Source: Mycolicibacterium vinylchloridicum (lineage in GTDB: Bacteria > Actinomycetota > Actinomycetes > Mycobacteriales > Mycobacteriaceae). From it: a stretch of 59,869 nt of DNA. The stretch spans positions 1-59,869 of the forward strand of contig NZ_JACBJQ010000035.1 of NCBI RefSeq assembly GCF_013404075.1, written 5' to 3'. Of the stretch, positions 48,143-56,183 are shown piece after piece; positions within the stretch are counted from its first letter, which is position 1, and every line of letters starts with the position of its first letter. The notes below the pieces were generated by a model, which was not told the origin of the DNA, searched no databases, and saw only the letters and a list, made by a program, of their open reading frames with translations. The position numbers and the translations under genes are program-made.

Positions 48143-50548
48143 ATGACAACCGGTGTCGCGGTGGGTCTTTCCGCTGATGAAGTAGCCGCCCGGATTGCGC
48201 AGGGCAAGACCAACGACGTCCCGACCCGGGCATCGCGCAGCGTCGGCGAGATCGTGCGGGCCAACGTCTTCACCCGCATCAACGCCATCCTCGGCGTACT
48301 GCTGGGCATCGTGCTGTCCACCGGGTCGCTGATCAACGGCATGTTCGGGCTGCTCATCGTCGCCAACAGCGGTATCGGCATCATCCAGGAACTGCGCGCC
48401 AAGAAGACACTCGACAACCTCGCTATCGTCGGTCAGGCCAAGCCCGTGGTGCGCAGGAGATCTGGGACAAAGCCGTTGCCGCCCAACGAGGTAGTGCTCG
48501 ATGACGTCATCGAGCTCGGGCCTGGCGACCAGATCGTCGTCGACGGTGAGCTGCTCGAGGCCGCCAACCTGGAGGTCGACGAATCACTGCTGACCGGCGA
48601 GGCTGATGCGATCGCCAAGCATGCCGGCGACACGGTGATGTCAGGCAGCTTCGTCGTCGCCGGAACCGGTGCCTACCGCGCCACCAAGGTGGGTCGTGAA
48701 GCGTACGCCGCCAAGCTCGCCGAGGAGGCCAGCAAGTTCACTCTGGTGAAATCCGAACTGCGCAGCGGCATCAACAAGATCCTGCAGTTCATCACCTACC
48801 TGCTGTGGCCCACCGGCCTGCTGGTCATCTACACCCAGCTTTTCACCACAGGAGTCGGCTGGCGGGAGTCGGTGCTGCGGATGGTCGGCGCGCTGGTCCC
48901 GATGGTTCCCGAAGGCCTGGTCCTGATGACGTCGATCGCCTTCGCGGTCGGCGTGATCCGGTTGGGGCGCAGGCAATGTCTGGTTCAGGAGCTGCCCGCG
49001 ATCGAGGGGCTGGCCCGCGTCGACGTGGTGTGTGCCGACAAGACCGGCACCCTCACCGAAAACGGCATGCGACTGGCCGAGGTCACGCCGGTCGGTGACG
49101 ACACCGCCCACCGGGTCGCCGACGTGTTGGCCTCCCTGGCCGCCGACGACCCCAAGCCCAACGCGAGCATGCAGGCGATCGCCGAGGCGTACCCGGATGC
49201 TCCGGGCTGGACGGCAACGGGCAGTGCACCGTTCAAGTCCGCGACCAAATGGAGCGGGGTCTCCTACGGCGAGCACGGCAACTGGCTGATCGGTGCCCCC
49301 GATGTGCTGCTGGACCCAGAGTCGGCCGCAGCCGCGCAGGCCGAGGAAATCGGTGCTCACGGCTTGCGCGTGTTGCTCCTCGCCGCCGGCGACGTCGCGG
49401 TCGACAGCCCCGACGCGCCCGGCCACGTCACCCCGGTCGCGCTGGTGGTCCTCGAGCAGCGGGTCCGCCCCGATGCCCGAGACACCTTGGAATACTTCGC
49501 TTCCCAGAATGTGTCGGTCAAGGTGATCTCCGGTGACAACGCGGTGTCCGTCGGTGCGGTGGCCGGGACGCTGGGCCTGCTCGGCGACACCATGGATGCC
49601 CGGAACCTGCCGGACGAGCCGGACGCGCTGGCCGACGTGATGCAGACGTACACCACGTTCGGCCGGGTCCGCCCGGATCAGAAGCGGGCCATGGTCCACG
49701 CCCTACAGGCGCGCGATCACACCGTCGCGATGACCGGCGACGGTGTCAACGACGTGCTCGCCCTCAAGGACGCCGACATCGGGGTGGCGATGGGGTCGGG
49801 CAGTCCAGCCTCACGTGCGGTAGCCCAGATTGTGTTGCTGGACAACAAGTTCGCCACCCTGCCCTATGTGGTCGGCGAGGGCAGACGCGTCATCGGCAAC
49901 ATCGAGCGGGTATCCAACCTGTTCCTCACCAAGACGGTCTACTCGGTGCTGCTGGCCCTGTTGGTGGGTTTTGCAGGCTTGTCCCACAAGCTGTTCGGCA
50001 CCCCCCCGCTGTTGTTCCCGTTCCAGCCGATCCACGTGACCATCGCGGCATGGTTCACCATCGGCATCCCGGCGTTCATCCTGTCGCTGGCGCCCAACAA
50101 CGAACGTGCCCACACCGGGTTCGTGCGACGGGTGATGACCTCGGCCCTGCCGTCCGGGTTGATCGTCGGCGTGACGACGTACGCGTCGTACCTGATCGCC
50201 TCCCACGGCTACGGCGCGCCCGCGGCCGAGCAGACGCAAGCCTCGACGGCGGCGTTGATCACCCTGCTGATGGGAGCGATCTGGGTCCTCGCCGTCGTTG
50301 CCCGCCCGTACCAGTGGTGGCGGGTCGCGCTGGTGGCCACCTCGGGGCTGGCGTACGTGGTGATATTCGCCATACCGCTGGCCCGCAAGGCATTCATGCT
50401 GGACCCGTCCAACCTGGCGGTCACCTCGTCCGGGGTGGCGCTGGGGTTGCTCGCGGCAGGGCTGATCGAGGTGTCGTGGTGGGTGCAGGGCCGGGCGCTG
50501 GGCGAACGGCGCACGTTGTGGCGAACCGAGCCCGCGGTGCAAGATTGA
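48143..50548 (+). CDS. ctpE: P-type ATPase CtpE (calcium uptake)
   Basis: An 801-residue P-type cation pump matching mycobacterial CtpE (Rv0908), reported to import Ca2+ and support cell-surface integrity. The phosphorylated Asp299 is in VVCADKTGTLTENG; the actuator motif is LLTGEADAI; the nucleotide and hinge motifs are KSATKWSG and MTGDGVNDVLALKDADIGVAMGSG; membrane helices lie near 45-90, 205-270 and 560-790. There are no N-terminal metal-binding cysteines. It starts 28 bp after the lipoprotein gene and ends 3 bp before the small antitoxin-like gene, so it is part of a longer operon. Confidence 0.93.
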   Translation: MTTGVAVGLSADEVAARIAQGKTNDVPTRASRSVGEIVRANVFTRINAILGVLLGIVLSTGSLINGMFGLLIVANSGIGIIQELRAKKTLDNLAIVGQAKPVVRRRSGTKPLPPNEVVLDDVIELGPGDQIVVDGELLEAANLEVDESLLTGEADAIAKHAGDTVMSGSFVVAGTGAYRATKVGREAYAAKLAEEASKFTLVKSELRSGINKILQFITYLLWPTGLLVIYTQLFTTGVGWRESVLRMVGALVPMVPEGLVLMTSIAFAVGVIRLGRRQCLVQELPAIEGLARVDVVCADKTGTLTENGMRLAEVTPVGDDTAHRVADVLASLAADDPKPNASMQAIAEAYPDAPGWTATGSAPFKSATKWSGVSYGEHGNWLIGAPDVLLDPESAAAAQAEEIGAHGLRVLLLAAGDVAVDSPDAPGHVTPVALVVLEQRVRPDARDTLEYFASQNVSVKVISGDNAVSVGAVAGTLGLLGDTMDARNLPDEPDALADVMQTYTTFGRVRPDQKRAMVHALQARDHTVAMTGDGVNDVLALKDADIGVAMGSGSPASRAVAQIVLLDNKFATLPYVVGEGRRVIGNIERVSNLFLTKTVYSVLLALLVGFAGLSHKLFGTPPLLFPFQPIHVTIAAWFTIGIPAFILSLAPNNERAHTGFVRRVMTSALPSGLIVGVTTYASYLIASHGYGAPAAEQTQASTAALITLLMGAIWVLAVVARPYQWWRVALVATSGLAYVVIFAIPLARKAFMLDPSNLAVTSSGVALGLLAAGLIEVSWWVQGRALGERRTLWRTEPAVQD

Positions 50549-50551
50549 GCG

Positions 50552-50758
50552 ATGGGATTCCTCGACAAAGCCCTCGGTAAGACCAAGGAAGTCTTGAGTC
50601 AGAATGCCGACAAGGTGGAGCAGGCCATCGACAAGGCCGGCGACATCATCGATGAGAAGACACGGGGCAAGTACTCCAGCACCGTCGACAAAGTGCAGGA
50701 CGCCGCCAAGAACGTGGTCGAGAAGAACCGCACCGACTCCGGTGACCAACCGACCTGA
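50552..50758 (+). CDS. MT0933-like antitoxin protein (Rv0909-like)
   Basis: A 68-residue very hydrophilic protein: GFLDKALGKTKEVLSQNADKVEQAIDKAGDIIDEKTRGKYSSTVDKVQDAAKNVVEKN. It is predicted to be an amphipathic helical or disordered CsbD/LEA-like chain. It matches the MT0933 antitoxin family and stands immediately before the SRPBCC gene, as Rv0909 does before Rv0910. Its antitoxin role is a family-level proposal. The start is 3 nt after the ctpE stop and the stop is 3 nt before the toxin gene. Confidence 0.8.
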   Translation: MGFLDKALGKTKEVLSQNADKVEQAIDKAGDIIDEKTRGKYSSTVDKVQDAAKNVVEKNRTDSGDQPT

Positions 50759-50761
50759 CCT

Positions 50762-51208
50762 ATGGCCAAGCTCTCAGTATCGGTAGACGTTCCACTCCCA
50801 CCCGAGCAGGCCTGGCAACATGCCTCTGATTTGTCGCGCTACAAGGAATGGCTGACCATTCACCGGGTCTGGCGCTCCACGCTGCCCGAGACCCTGGAGA
50901 AGGGCACCGTCGTGGAGTCCATCGTCGAGGTCAAGGGCATGCCCAACCGGGTGAAGTGGACGATCGTCCATTTCAAGGCGCCGGAGGCGATGACGCTCAA
51001 CGGCGTCGGTGTCGGCGGGGTCAAGGTCAAGCTGATCGGCAAGGTCCGGGCGCACGACGAGAAGCCCGACGCGTCCGTGGTGACCATGGACGTCCATCTG
51101 GGCGGCGCGCCGCTGTTCGGGCCGATCGGCATGATCGTGGCCGCTGCGCTGCGCGGTGACATCAAGGAGTCGCTGGACCGCTTCGTCGCGGTCTTTGCTC
51201 CGTCCTAG
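50762..51208 (+). CDS. SRPBCC protein, proposed toxin partner (Rv0910-like)
   Basis: A 148-residue helix-grip protein: SVSVDVPLPPEQAWQHASDLSRYKEWLTIHRVWRS at the start, VKGMPNRVKWTIVHFKAPEAMTLNGVGVGGVKVKL in the sheet, and a long C-terminal helix GPIGMIVAAALRGDIKESLDRFVAVFAPS. It matches Rv0910, described as the toxin of a TA pair with Rv0909, though the family also contains lipid-binding proteins and the toxic mechanism is unclear. It is the last gene of the ctpE operon, with a 4-bp convergent overlap with the next gene. Confidence 0.82.
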   Translation: MAKLSVSVDVPLPPEQAWQHASDLSRYKEWLTIHRVWRSTLPETLEKGTVVESIVEVKGMPNRVKWTIVHFKAPEAMTLNGVGVGGVKVKLIGKVRAHDEKPDASVVTMDVHLGGAPLFGPIGMIVAAALRGDIKESLDRFVAVFAPS

Positions 51209-51606
51209 GTTCGCGCCCCGTCCTGGGCCCTGATGACGCGATGCGGGCTCGGGTAGGGATGCACTCGGGGCACGCCATGGCGCGCGGGCCCCGCGCCGGG
51301 CAGCGGGTGACGAGGCTGCTCGTTTCGGGAGCGCTCGGGGGCCAGGAACCGGCGCTCCAGTCCGGCGATCAGATCCTGCACCGAACGGCGCTCGCGTTGG
51401 GCGGCGCGGATCATTCCCCGAATCCGGCGGGCCTGAGTTTGCTCACCGCGGCGCTGATATCGCTCGAGGGCGCCGCCATAGGTAGCCAGGTCAGCGTCGA
51501 GCTGTTCACACTGGGCCAGCAACATCTCCCGGAGATGTTCGGCCTGAAGGCGATTCGCGGATTCGGGCGTGAGATTGCCCGCGTCCACATTGCTCGGTGA
51601 GGTCAC
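51205..51606 (-). CDS. Hypothetical coiled-coil protein
   Basis: I do not recognise a named family. The 133-residue protein has a helical, charged central region with heptad-like spacing (NRLQAEHLREMLLAQCEQLDADLATYGGALERYQRRGEQTQARRIRGMIRAAQRERRSVQDLIAGLERRF), then a basic, Pro/His-rich tail (HPLPGAGPARHGVPRVHPYPSPHRV). TACAGT lies 6 nt before the GTG start, indicating a leaderless promoter. The tail may be poorly conserved, since it overlaps the end of the convergent SRPBCC gene. Its length and codon use look genuine. Confidence 0.6.
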   Translation of the reverse strand: MTSPSNVDAGNLTPESANRLQAEHLREMLLAQCEQLDADLATYGGALERYQRRGEQTQARRIRGMIRAAQRERRSVQDLIAGLERRFLAPERSRNEQPRHPLPGAGPARHGVPRVHPYPSPHRVIRAQDGART

Positions 51607-51692
51607 GGGCGAACTGTAGCCGACCTAGCCTTCTAGCGCGCAACGGGTGAGATGTCGCTGCGCCCACCGCTTTTTGTTCACCGAGCCGACAC

Positions 51693-51974
51693 GTGACGGA
51701 CACCCGCCGTCGAGTCGGTAGTTGCGCGAAACGCGTACTTCGTCCGATGATGTCCGGCGTGGAACGTGCTGAGGAGCAGCGCCAGATCGATCAGGTGGTC
51801 GACCGTCTGACCGAGTTGTTCCCGTACGTACCCGATCACGTCATCAGCGACACCGTGGACAGCGCACATCACCGGTTCGACGGCGCCCGCATCCGCGAGT
51901 TCGTCCCGCTGTTCGTCGAGCGGCAGTGCCGCGAGTTGTTCATCCTGCAGCCGGCCGTCGAGATCTCGGTCTAA
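51693..51974 (+). CDS. Three-helix-bundle domain protein
   Basis: A small protein (up to 93 residues) whose core EEQRQIDQVVDRLTELFPYVPDHVISDTVDSAHHRFDGARIREFVPLFVERQCRELF matches the three-helix-bundle dimerisation domain that precedes arsenate-reductase-like phosphatases in actinobacteria; here it stands alone. The start is uncertain: GTG 51693 gives an atypical basic leader, while ATG 51747/51750 starts closer to the domain. It is convergent (4-bp overlap) with the DevS-like kinase gene. Its function is unknown. Confidence 0.65.
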   Translation: MTDTRRRVGSCAKRVLRPMMSGVERAEEQRQIDQVVDRLTELFPYVPDHVISDTVDSAHHRFDGARIREFVPLFVERQCRELFILQPAVEISV

Positions 51975-53533
51975 CCCAGTGTCAGCGGCGCCGACCAGAC
52001 CAGCCGGGTGCCGCCGCCGGGACGCGGGGCAATGCCGAACTCGCCTCCGCACTCATGGGCGCGCGCGGCGAGATTGGCCAGACCGCTGCGGGTGGTGTCC
52101 TCGCCGATCCCCACCCCGTCGTCGCTCACGCCGATGGTCAGGTTGTCGTCCACCGTCACTGACACGGTCACCGACCGCGCCTGTGCATGGCGCACCACAT
52201 TGCTGACGGCCTCCCGCACCACCGCCTCCGCGTGATCGGCGAGCCCGGCGTCCACCACCGAAAGCGGCCCACTGATGTGCACCGCCGGACGTACCCCCGA
52301 GTCGACGGTCATCTGCGTCACCGCCTGCTCGATGCGCTGACGCAGTCGTGTGATCGACCCGCCGTGCAGATCGAAGATCGTGGTGCGGATCTCCTCGACG
52401 ACGTCCTGCAGGTCGTCCAGCGCGCCGGTGACCCGCCGGGCGCCTTCGGCCTGGTCGGCGGTCAGCGCGCCCTGCAGCGACAAACCCACCGCGAACAGCC
52501 GTTGGATCACATGGTCGTGCAGATCCCTGGCGATCCGGTCGCGGTCGGTGAGCACGTCGAGTTCGCGCATCCGCCGCTGTGCGGTCGCCAGATGCAGTGC
52601 CAGTCCGGCCTGGGCAGCGAACGACGCGGCCATGTCCAGATCAGCCTCGGAGAACCGCTTGCCCGGCCCGGCCGCACACACCAGAACGGCGGTCGCGGTG
52701 TCGGGTTCGCAGACGGGAAGCACCAGCGCGGTCAGGTCGTCTTCGCCGGACAGATCGTGGAACTCGCTGACCCGCATCGGAAGACAATCGGTGAATGCCG
52801 CCGCCGCCGACCCGGCCGCCGGTAACCGACGGTCGAGTAACTCGGCGCGGGTCGACGCGTTGATCACCAAGTGACCCGAATCGTCCGGCATGGCGTAAAA
52901 GCTGAAATCGGATGCGGTCAAAGCCAATGCCTTGACGGTGATTTCGCGGTGCACGGCCGCGGGATCGTCACCGGCAAGCAGGTCGGTGCTGATGTCGCGG
53001 GTGGCTTCGATCCACAACTGTCGGCTATGGGCCGCCTGGTACAGCCGCGCATTGTCGATCGCGATCCCCGCGGCACCGGCCAGTGCGAGCACCAGCACCT
53101 CGTCCGCTTCGCTGAAGGCCGCCCCGTTCGCCTTCTCGGTCAGGTAGAGGTTGCCGTACACATGATCGCGGATCCGGATGGGTACGCCGAGGAAGCTGCG
53201 CATGGGCGGGTGATGAGGCGGAAAGCCGATCGACGCCGGATGCTGTGAAAGATCCTCGACGCGAATCACTTTGGGATTGTTCAACAGCAGGCCCAGCATC
53301 CCGTGCCCGGTGGGCAGCGGACCGATCAACGCGGCGGTCTCGGTGTCGATACCCTCGAACACGAACCGCTCCAGCACCGGCTCGGAGCCGATCACCCCGA
53401 CTGCACCATAACGAGCGTGCACCAAACCCATTGCCGTGTGCACGATGGTGTGCAGCTTCTTCTCGAGTTCCAGCCCGGAGGAGACCGCGAGCATCGCGTC
53501 GATCAGGCCGTCCCGGACGTCAAGGTCAAACAT
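51971..53533 (-). CDS. DevS/DosT-like haem-type GAF sensor histidine kinase
   Basis: A 520-residue cytosolic kinase with two GAF domains (about 22-165 and 185-318), HisKA_3 with phospho-acceptor His339 (IARDLHDHVIQRLFAVG) and an HATPase domain (about 425-518). It aligns along its length with mycobacterial DevS/DosT. His108 in FPPHHPPM corresponds to the proximal haem ligand His149 of DevS, and the distal Tyr in GNLYLTEK is kept. The position equivalent to DevS Glu87 is Gly46, as in the oxygen sensor DosT. The N-terminus is about 40 residues shorter. It overlaps the regulator gene by 8 bp. Confidence 0.9.
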   Translation of the reverse strand: MFDLDVRDGLIDAMLAVSSGLELEKKLHTIVHTAMGLVHARYGAVGVIGSEPVLERFVFEGIDTETAALIGPLPTGHGMLGLLLNNPKVIRVEDLSQHPASIGFPPHHPPMRSFLGVPIRIRDHVYGNLYLTEKANGAAFSEADEVLVLALAGAAGIAIDNARLYQAAHSRQLWIEATRDISTDLLAGDDPAAVHREITVKALALTASDFSFYAMPDDSGHLVINASTRAELLDRRLPAAGSAAAAFTDCLPMRVSEFHDLSGEDDLTALVLPVCEPDTATAVLVCAAGPGKRFSEADLDMAASFAAQAGLALHLATAQRRMRELDVLTDRDRIARDLHDHVIQRLFAVGLSLQGALTADQAEGARRVTGALDDLQDVVEEIRTTIFDLHGGSITRLRQRIEQAVTQMTVDSGVRPAVHISGPLSVVDAGLADHAEAVVREAVSNVVRHAQARSVTVSVTVDDNLTIGVSDDGVGIGEDTTRSGLANLAARAHECGGEFGIAPRPGGGTRLVWSAPLTLG

Positions 53534-54167
53534 CGTTGCTGCGCAACGTCTCCGCCGCAAACAGGGCGGCCTGGGTGCGCCCGGACAGGCCCAACTTCGT
53601 CAGCAGCCGGGACACGTAGTTCTTGATCGTCTTCTCGGCGAGGAACATTCGCTGCCCGATCTCGCGGTTGGTCAGGCCCTCGCCCAGCAGCTGAAGCAGT
53701 GTGCGCTCGGTTGACGACAGGTCACGCAACCGTTCGTCGATTTCGGTGTCTTTGCGCAGCCGGGACATCAGCGCGGCTGCGGCCCGGTTGTCCAGCAACG
53801 ACTTTCCCGAACCGACGGTCTTGATGGCCTCGGCGAGCTCCATGCCGCGAATGTCCTTGACCACGTACCCGCTGGCGCCGGCCAGGATCGCGTCGAGCAT
53901 GGATTCCTCGTCGGTGAACGAAGTCAGGATCAGGCAACGCAATTCGGCGTGCGCGGCCAACAGATCCCGGCACAGGTCGATGCCGCTGCCGTCGGGCAGC
54001 CGGATGTCGAGCACCGCGACGTCGGGCCGTGCCGCAGGGATACGCGCCAGCGCCTCGGCCACGGTGGCCGCCTCACCCGCGACGGTCAATTCGGGGTCAC
54101 TGCCCAGCAGCTCGGCCAGACCACGCCGCACGACCTCGTGGTCGTCGACCAGGAACACCTTGATCAC
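53526..54167 (-). CDS. DevR/DosR-like NarL-family response regulator
   Basis: A 213-residue response regulator very close to DevR (DosR), the dormancy regulator. Key residues fall at identical positions: Asp8/Asp9, phospho-acceptor Asp54 (AVLDIRLP), Thr82, Lys104, and DNA-contact residues Lys179, Lys182 and Asn183 (AEKTIKNYVSRLL). It should therefore read DevR-type boxes. I chose GTG 54167 (IKVFLVDDHE): TGTACT lies 5 nt upstream, so the mRNA is leaderless. A Dev box is centred 42.5 bp upstream. It is co-transcribed with the sensor kinase gene. Confidence 0.92.
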   Translation of the reverse strand: MIKVFLVDDHEVVRRGLAELLGSDPELTVAGEAATVAEALARIPAARPDVAVLDIRLPDGSGIDLCRDLLAAHAELRCLILTSFTDEESMLDAILAGASGYVVKDIRGMELAEAIKTVGSGKSLLDNRAAAALMSRLRKDTEIDERLRDLSSTERTLLQLLGEGLTNREIGQRMFLAEKTIKNYVSRLLTKLGLSGRTQAALFAAETLRSNDV

Positions 54168-54172
54168 ACCGC

Positions 54173-54219
54173 AGTACAGCCCGGAAGCGTCCCGGCCCGG
54201 TAGGGGCTTTGGTCCCGAA
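54173..54219 (-). promoter_or_regulatory. Dev box and -10 of the devR-like gene
   Basis: On the minus strand, TTCGGGACCAAAGCCCCTAC (54219-54200) matches the 20-bp Dev box TTSGGGACTWWAGTCCCSAA at 16 positions. The -10 box TGTACT is at 54178-54173. With transcription starting at the GTG (54167), the box centre (54209.5) is at -42.5, the standard position for DevR activation, which implies autoactivation or activation by the paralogous DevR. Confidence 0.7.
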
Positions 54220-54331
54220 ATCGACAGACAAACGCTGCCCGGGAGGGGCCTGACAATGCCTGGTGCGGGGACCCGTGTGGGTGGATCGTTGGTACTGCGC
54301 GTCGGTAACTGCACCCTACGGCGCGCACCTC

Positions 54332-54368
54332 GGGCCGGCGGGTGGATCCTTCTCCATCCCGCCGGCCC
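54332..54368. promoter_or_regulatory. GC-rich 11-bp perfect dyad in the amidohydrolase promoter
   Basis: GGGCCGGCGGG (54332-54342) pairs perfectly with CCCGCCGGCCC (54358-54368), with an inner TGGA/TCCA stem. The gene's -10 box TAGACT (54381-54386) and leaderless ATG (54393) follow, so the dyad is centred at about -43 and lies upstream of the transcript; it is more likely an operator than an RNA terminator. Confidence 0.5.
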
Positions 54369-54392
54369 AAACTCCTCTTCTAGACTGCGTCG

Positions 54393-55280
54393 ATGACCGC
54401 CCGGTACTCACCCGCCATCGATGTCCATGCGGTCGACGCGATCGACTTCCACACCCACGTCGAGATCGACGGGGCCGGCCACTGTGCCTACGACGACGAG
54501 CTGGCCGAGGCCACCGGGCGCTACTTCAAGCTCGGACCCGACTACTTCGCACGCGTCGACGACCTCGCGGAGCACTACCGGCAGCACAACACCGCGGCCG
54601 TCGTGTTCACGATCGACGCGCACACGATGTCGGGCCATCAGCCCAACTCGCTGGAGGAGCTGATCGAGGGGGCCGTCCGCAACAACGACGTCCTCATCCC
54701 GTTCGGCTCCGTCGACCCGTGGGATGCCGACGCCGTGCGGCGGGTGGGGGAGTTGACCGGCGATTACGGCGTCCGGGGTTTCAAGTTCCATCCCAGCCTG
54801 CAGGGCTTCGAACCCAACGACCGCCGGTTCTATCCGATCTACGAGGCGATCGCCGCCGCCGGAGTGCCCGTGCTGTTTCACACCGGCCAGACCGGGCTTG
54901 GCTCGGCGCTGCCCGGCGGGCACGGGATCAAGCTGCGCTACTCCGACCCGATGCTGCTCGACGACGTCGCCGCCGACTTCCCCGACCTGACCGTCGTCAT
55001 GGCCCACCCGGCGGTGCCATGGGTCGACGCCCAGATCGCCATCGCCTCGCACAAGGCCAACGTCTACCTCGACCTCTCCGGTTGGTCACCGAAATACTTT
55101 CCACCCCAGCTTGTTTCGGCGATCGGACGCCAGCTGCGCACGAAGGCCCTGTTCGGCACCGACCACCCCTATATCGCCCTGGACCGCTGGCGGCGAGATT
55201 TCGAGTCCCTCGGTCTTGATCCCGCGGTGGTCTCGCTGATCCTCAAGGACAACGCACTGGGGGTGCTCGGCCTGGCCTAG
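54393..55280 (+). CDS. Amidohydrolase-family (amidohydrolase_2) metal-dependent hydrolase
   Basis: A 295-residue TIM-barrel amidohydrolase of the ACMSD/4-oxalomesaconate hydratase-like group, which includes metal-dependent decarboxylases and hydrolases of aromatic-degradation intermediates. Metal-ligand candidates are the HxH of IDFHTHVE, His in VLFHTGQTG, His in VVMAHPAVPW and Asp in LFGTDHPYIALDRWRRDF. The substrate is unknown. TAGACT and 6 nt precede the ATG (leaderless). It is divergent from the devR-like gene, with the Dev box about 180 bp upstream of its start and a strong dyad nearer. The 3' end overlaps the convergent membrane gene by 4 bp. Confidence 0.85.
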   Translation: MTARYSPAIDVHAVDAIDFHTHVEIDGAGHCAYDDELAEATGRYFKLGPDYFARVDDLAEHYRQHNTAAVVFTIDAHTMSGHQPNSLEELIEGAVRNNDVLIPFGSVDPWDADAVRRVGELTGDYGVRGFKFHPSLQGFEPNDRRFYPIYEAIAAAGVPVLFHTGQTGLGSALPGGHGIKLRYSDPMLLDDVAADFPDLTVVMAHPAVPWVDAQIAIASHKANVYLDLSGWSPKYFPPQLVSAIGRQLRTKALFGTDHPYIALDRWRRDFESLGLDPAVVSLILKDNALGVLGLA

Positions 55281-56164
55281 GCGGTCTGGGACTCGACGAC
55301 CATCGCCGACGGGGCGTTGCGTTCCCACAACACCGCGCCGACGCATGCGGTCAGCACCCATCCGGCGCCCACCGCACCGCACCAGATCAGCAACGCCATC
55401 GCCACACCGATCGGGCCGAAGCCGTCCCAGTCGTGCAGCAGTGAGGGGAAGATCAGGCGGGCGCCCAGCGGGATCGCGACGCCGTCGATCGTCACACCGG
55501 CCAGCCCGGCCAGTGCGAGCGAGCGCAGGCCGCGGCCGCCGTCGCGCACCAGCAGCGCCGGAGTCAGCGACCAGAACAGCCACACCGGCAGCAGTCCGAT
55601 GACGAACAGCAGTCCCCGGCTGACGCCGTGGTGGTGATGGCCGAACATGATCCGCTCCTGCACCGCCATGGTGGCCAGGTACAACACGAACCAGGCACTG
55701 CCGCGCAGCAGCCGCGCCAGCAGACCGTACTGCTCGCGGCGCCAGGCTCTGGCGAAGATCGTCGCCACCGAGGCGGCCATCGGGATGCCCCAGACGAGAA
55801 AACTCGCCACCCCGATCAGCGTCCAATCCGCCCGTAGCCCCGCGGAATTGCCGAAGGCCTCCCGCAGCCGGTCGCTCAGCGGATGCTGCAGGGCGAACTG
55901 CCGGGTGAAGATCGTTCCCGGGCTGGCATTGTCGGCGAAGCCCTGCATGTAGCTGAAGCCGATGATCATCAACGGGATGACCGTGGTGAACAGTTGCGTG
56001 GAGACGACCGCACTCTGGGTGCCGCCGTCGATGTCGTTGTAGCGGGCCACCAGTGCCGTCAGCGGCTTGAGCCGGCGCGACTCCGCGAGGCGCCGGTAGC
56101 GTTCCTCGACGCGCCGGCGCATGTCGTCCCGCCTGGTGCCGACCGGTCCACCGGACTGCGTCAT
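55277..56164 (-). CDS. YihY/YhjD-like inner membrane protein
   Basis: A 295-residue integral membrane protein of the YihY/UPF0761 (BrkB-like) superfamily. It has a basic cytosolic N-terminus (RRDDMRRRVEERYRRLAESRRLKP), then about six helices, including STQLFTTVIPLMIIGFSYM, WTLIGVASFLVWGIPMAASVATIFA and a C-terminal GPIGVAMALLIWCGAVGAGWVL. Once called RNase BN, these proteins have no proven enzyme activity. A His cluster (GHHHHG) sits in a loop. TACCCT is 8 nt upstream of the ATG. It follows the potassium channel gene by 19 bp, so the two may be co-transcribed. Confidence 0.8.
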   Translation of the reverse strand: MTQSGGPVGTRRDDMRRRVEERYRRLAESRRLKPLTALVARYNDIDGGTQSAVVSTQLFTTVIPLMIIGFSYMQGFADNASPGTIFTRQFALQHPLSDRLREAFGNSAGLRADWTLIGVASFLVWGIPMAASVATIFARAWRREQYGLLARLLRGSAWFVLYLATMAVQERIMFGHHHHGVSRGLLFVIGLLPVWLFWSLTPALLVRDGGRGLRSLALAGLAGVTIDGVAIPLGARLIFPSLLHDWDGFGPIGVAMALLIWCGAVGAGWVLTACVGAVLWERNAPSAMVVESQTA

Positions 56165-56183
56165 GAGCAGAGAGGGTAGGCGA

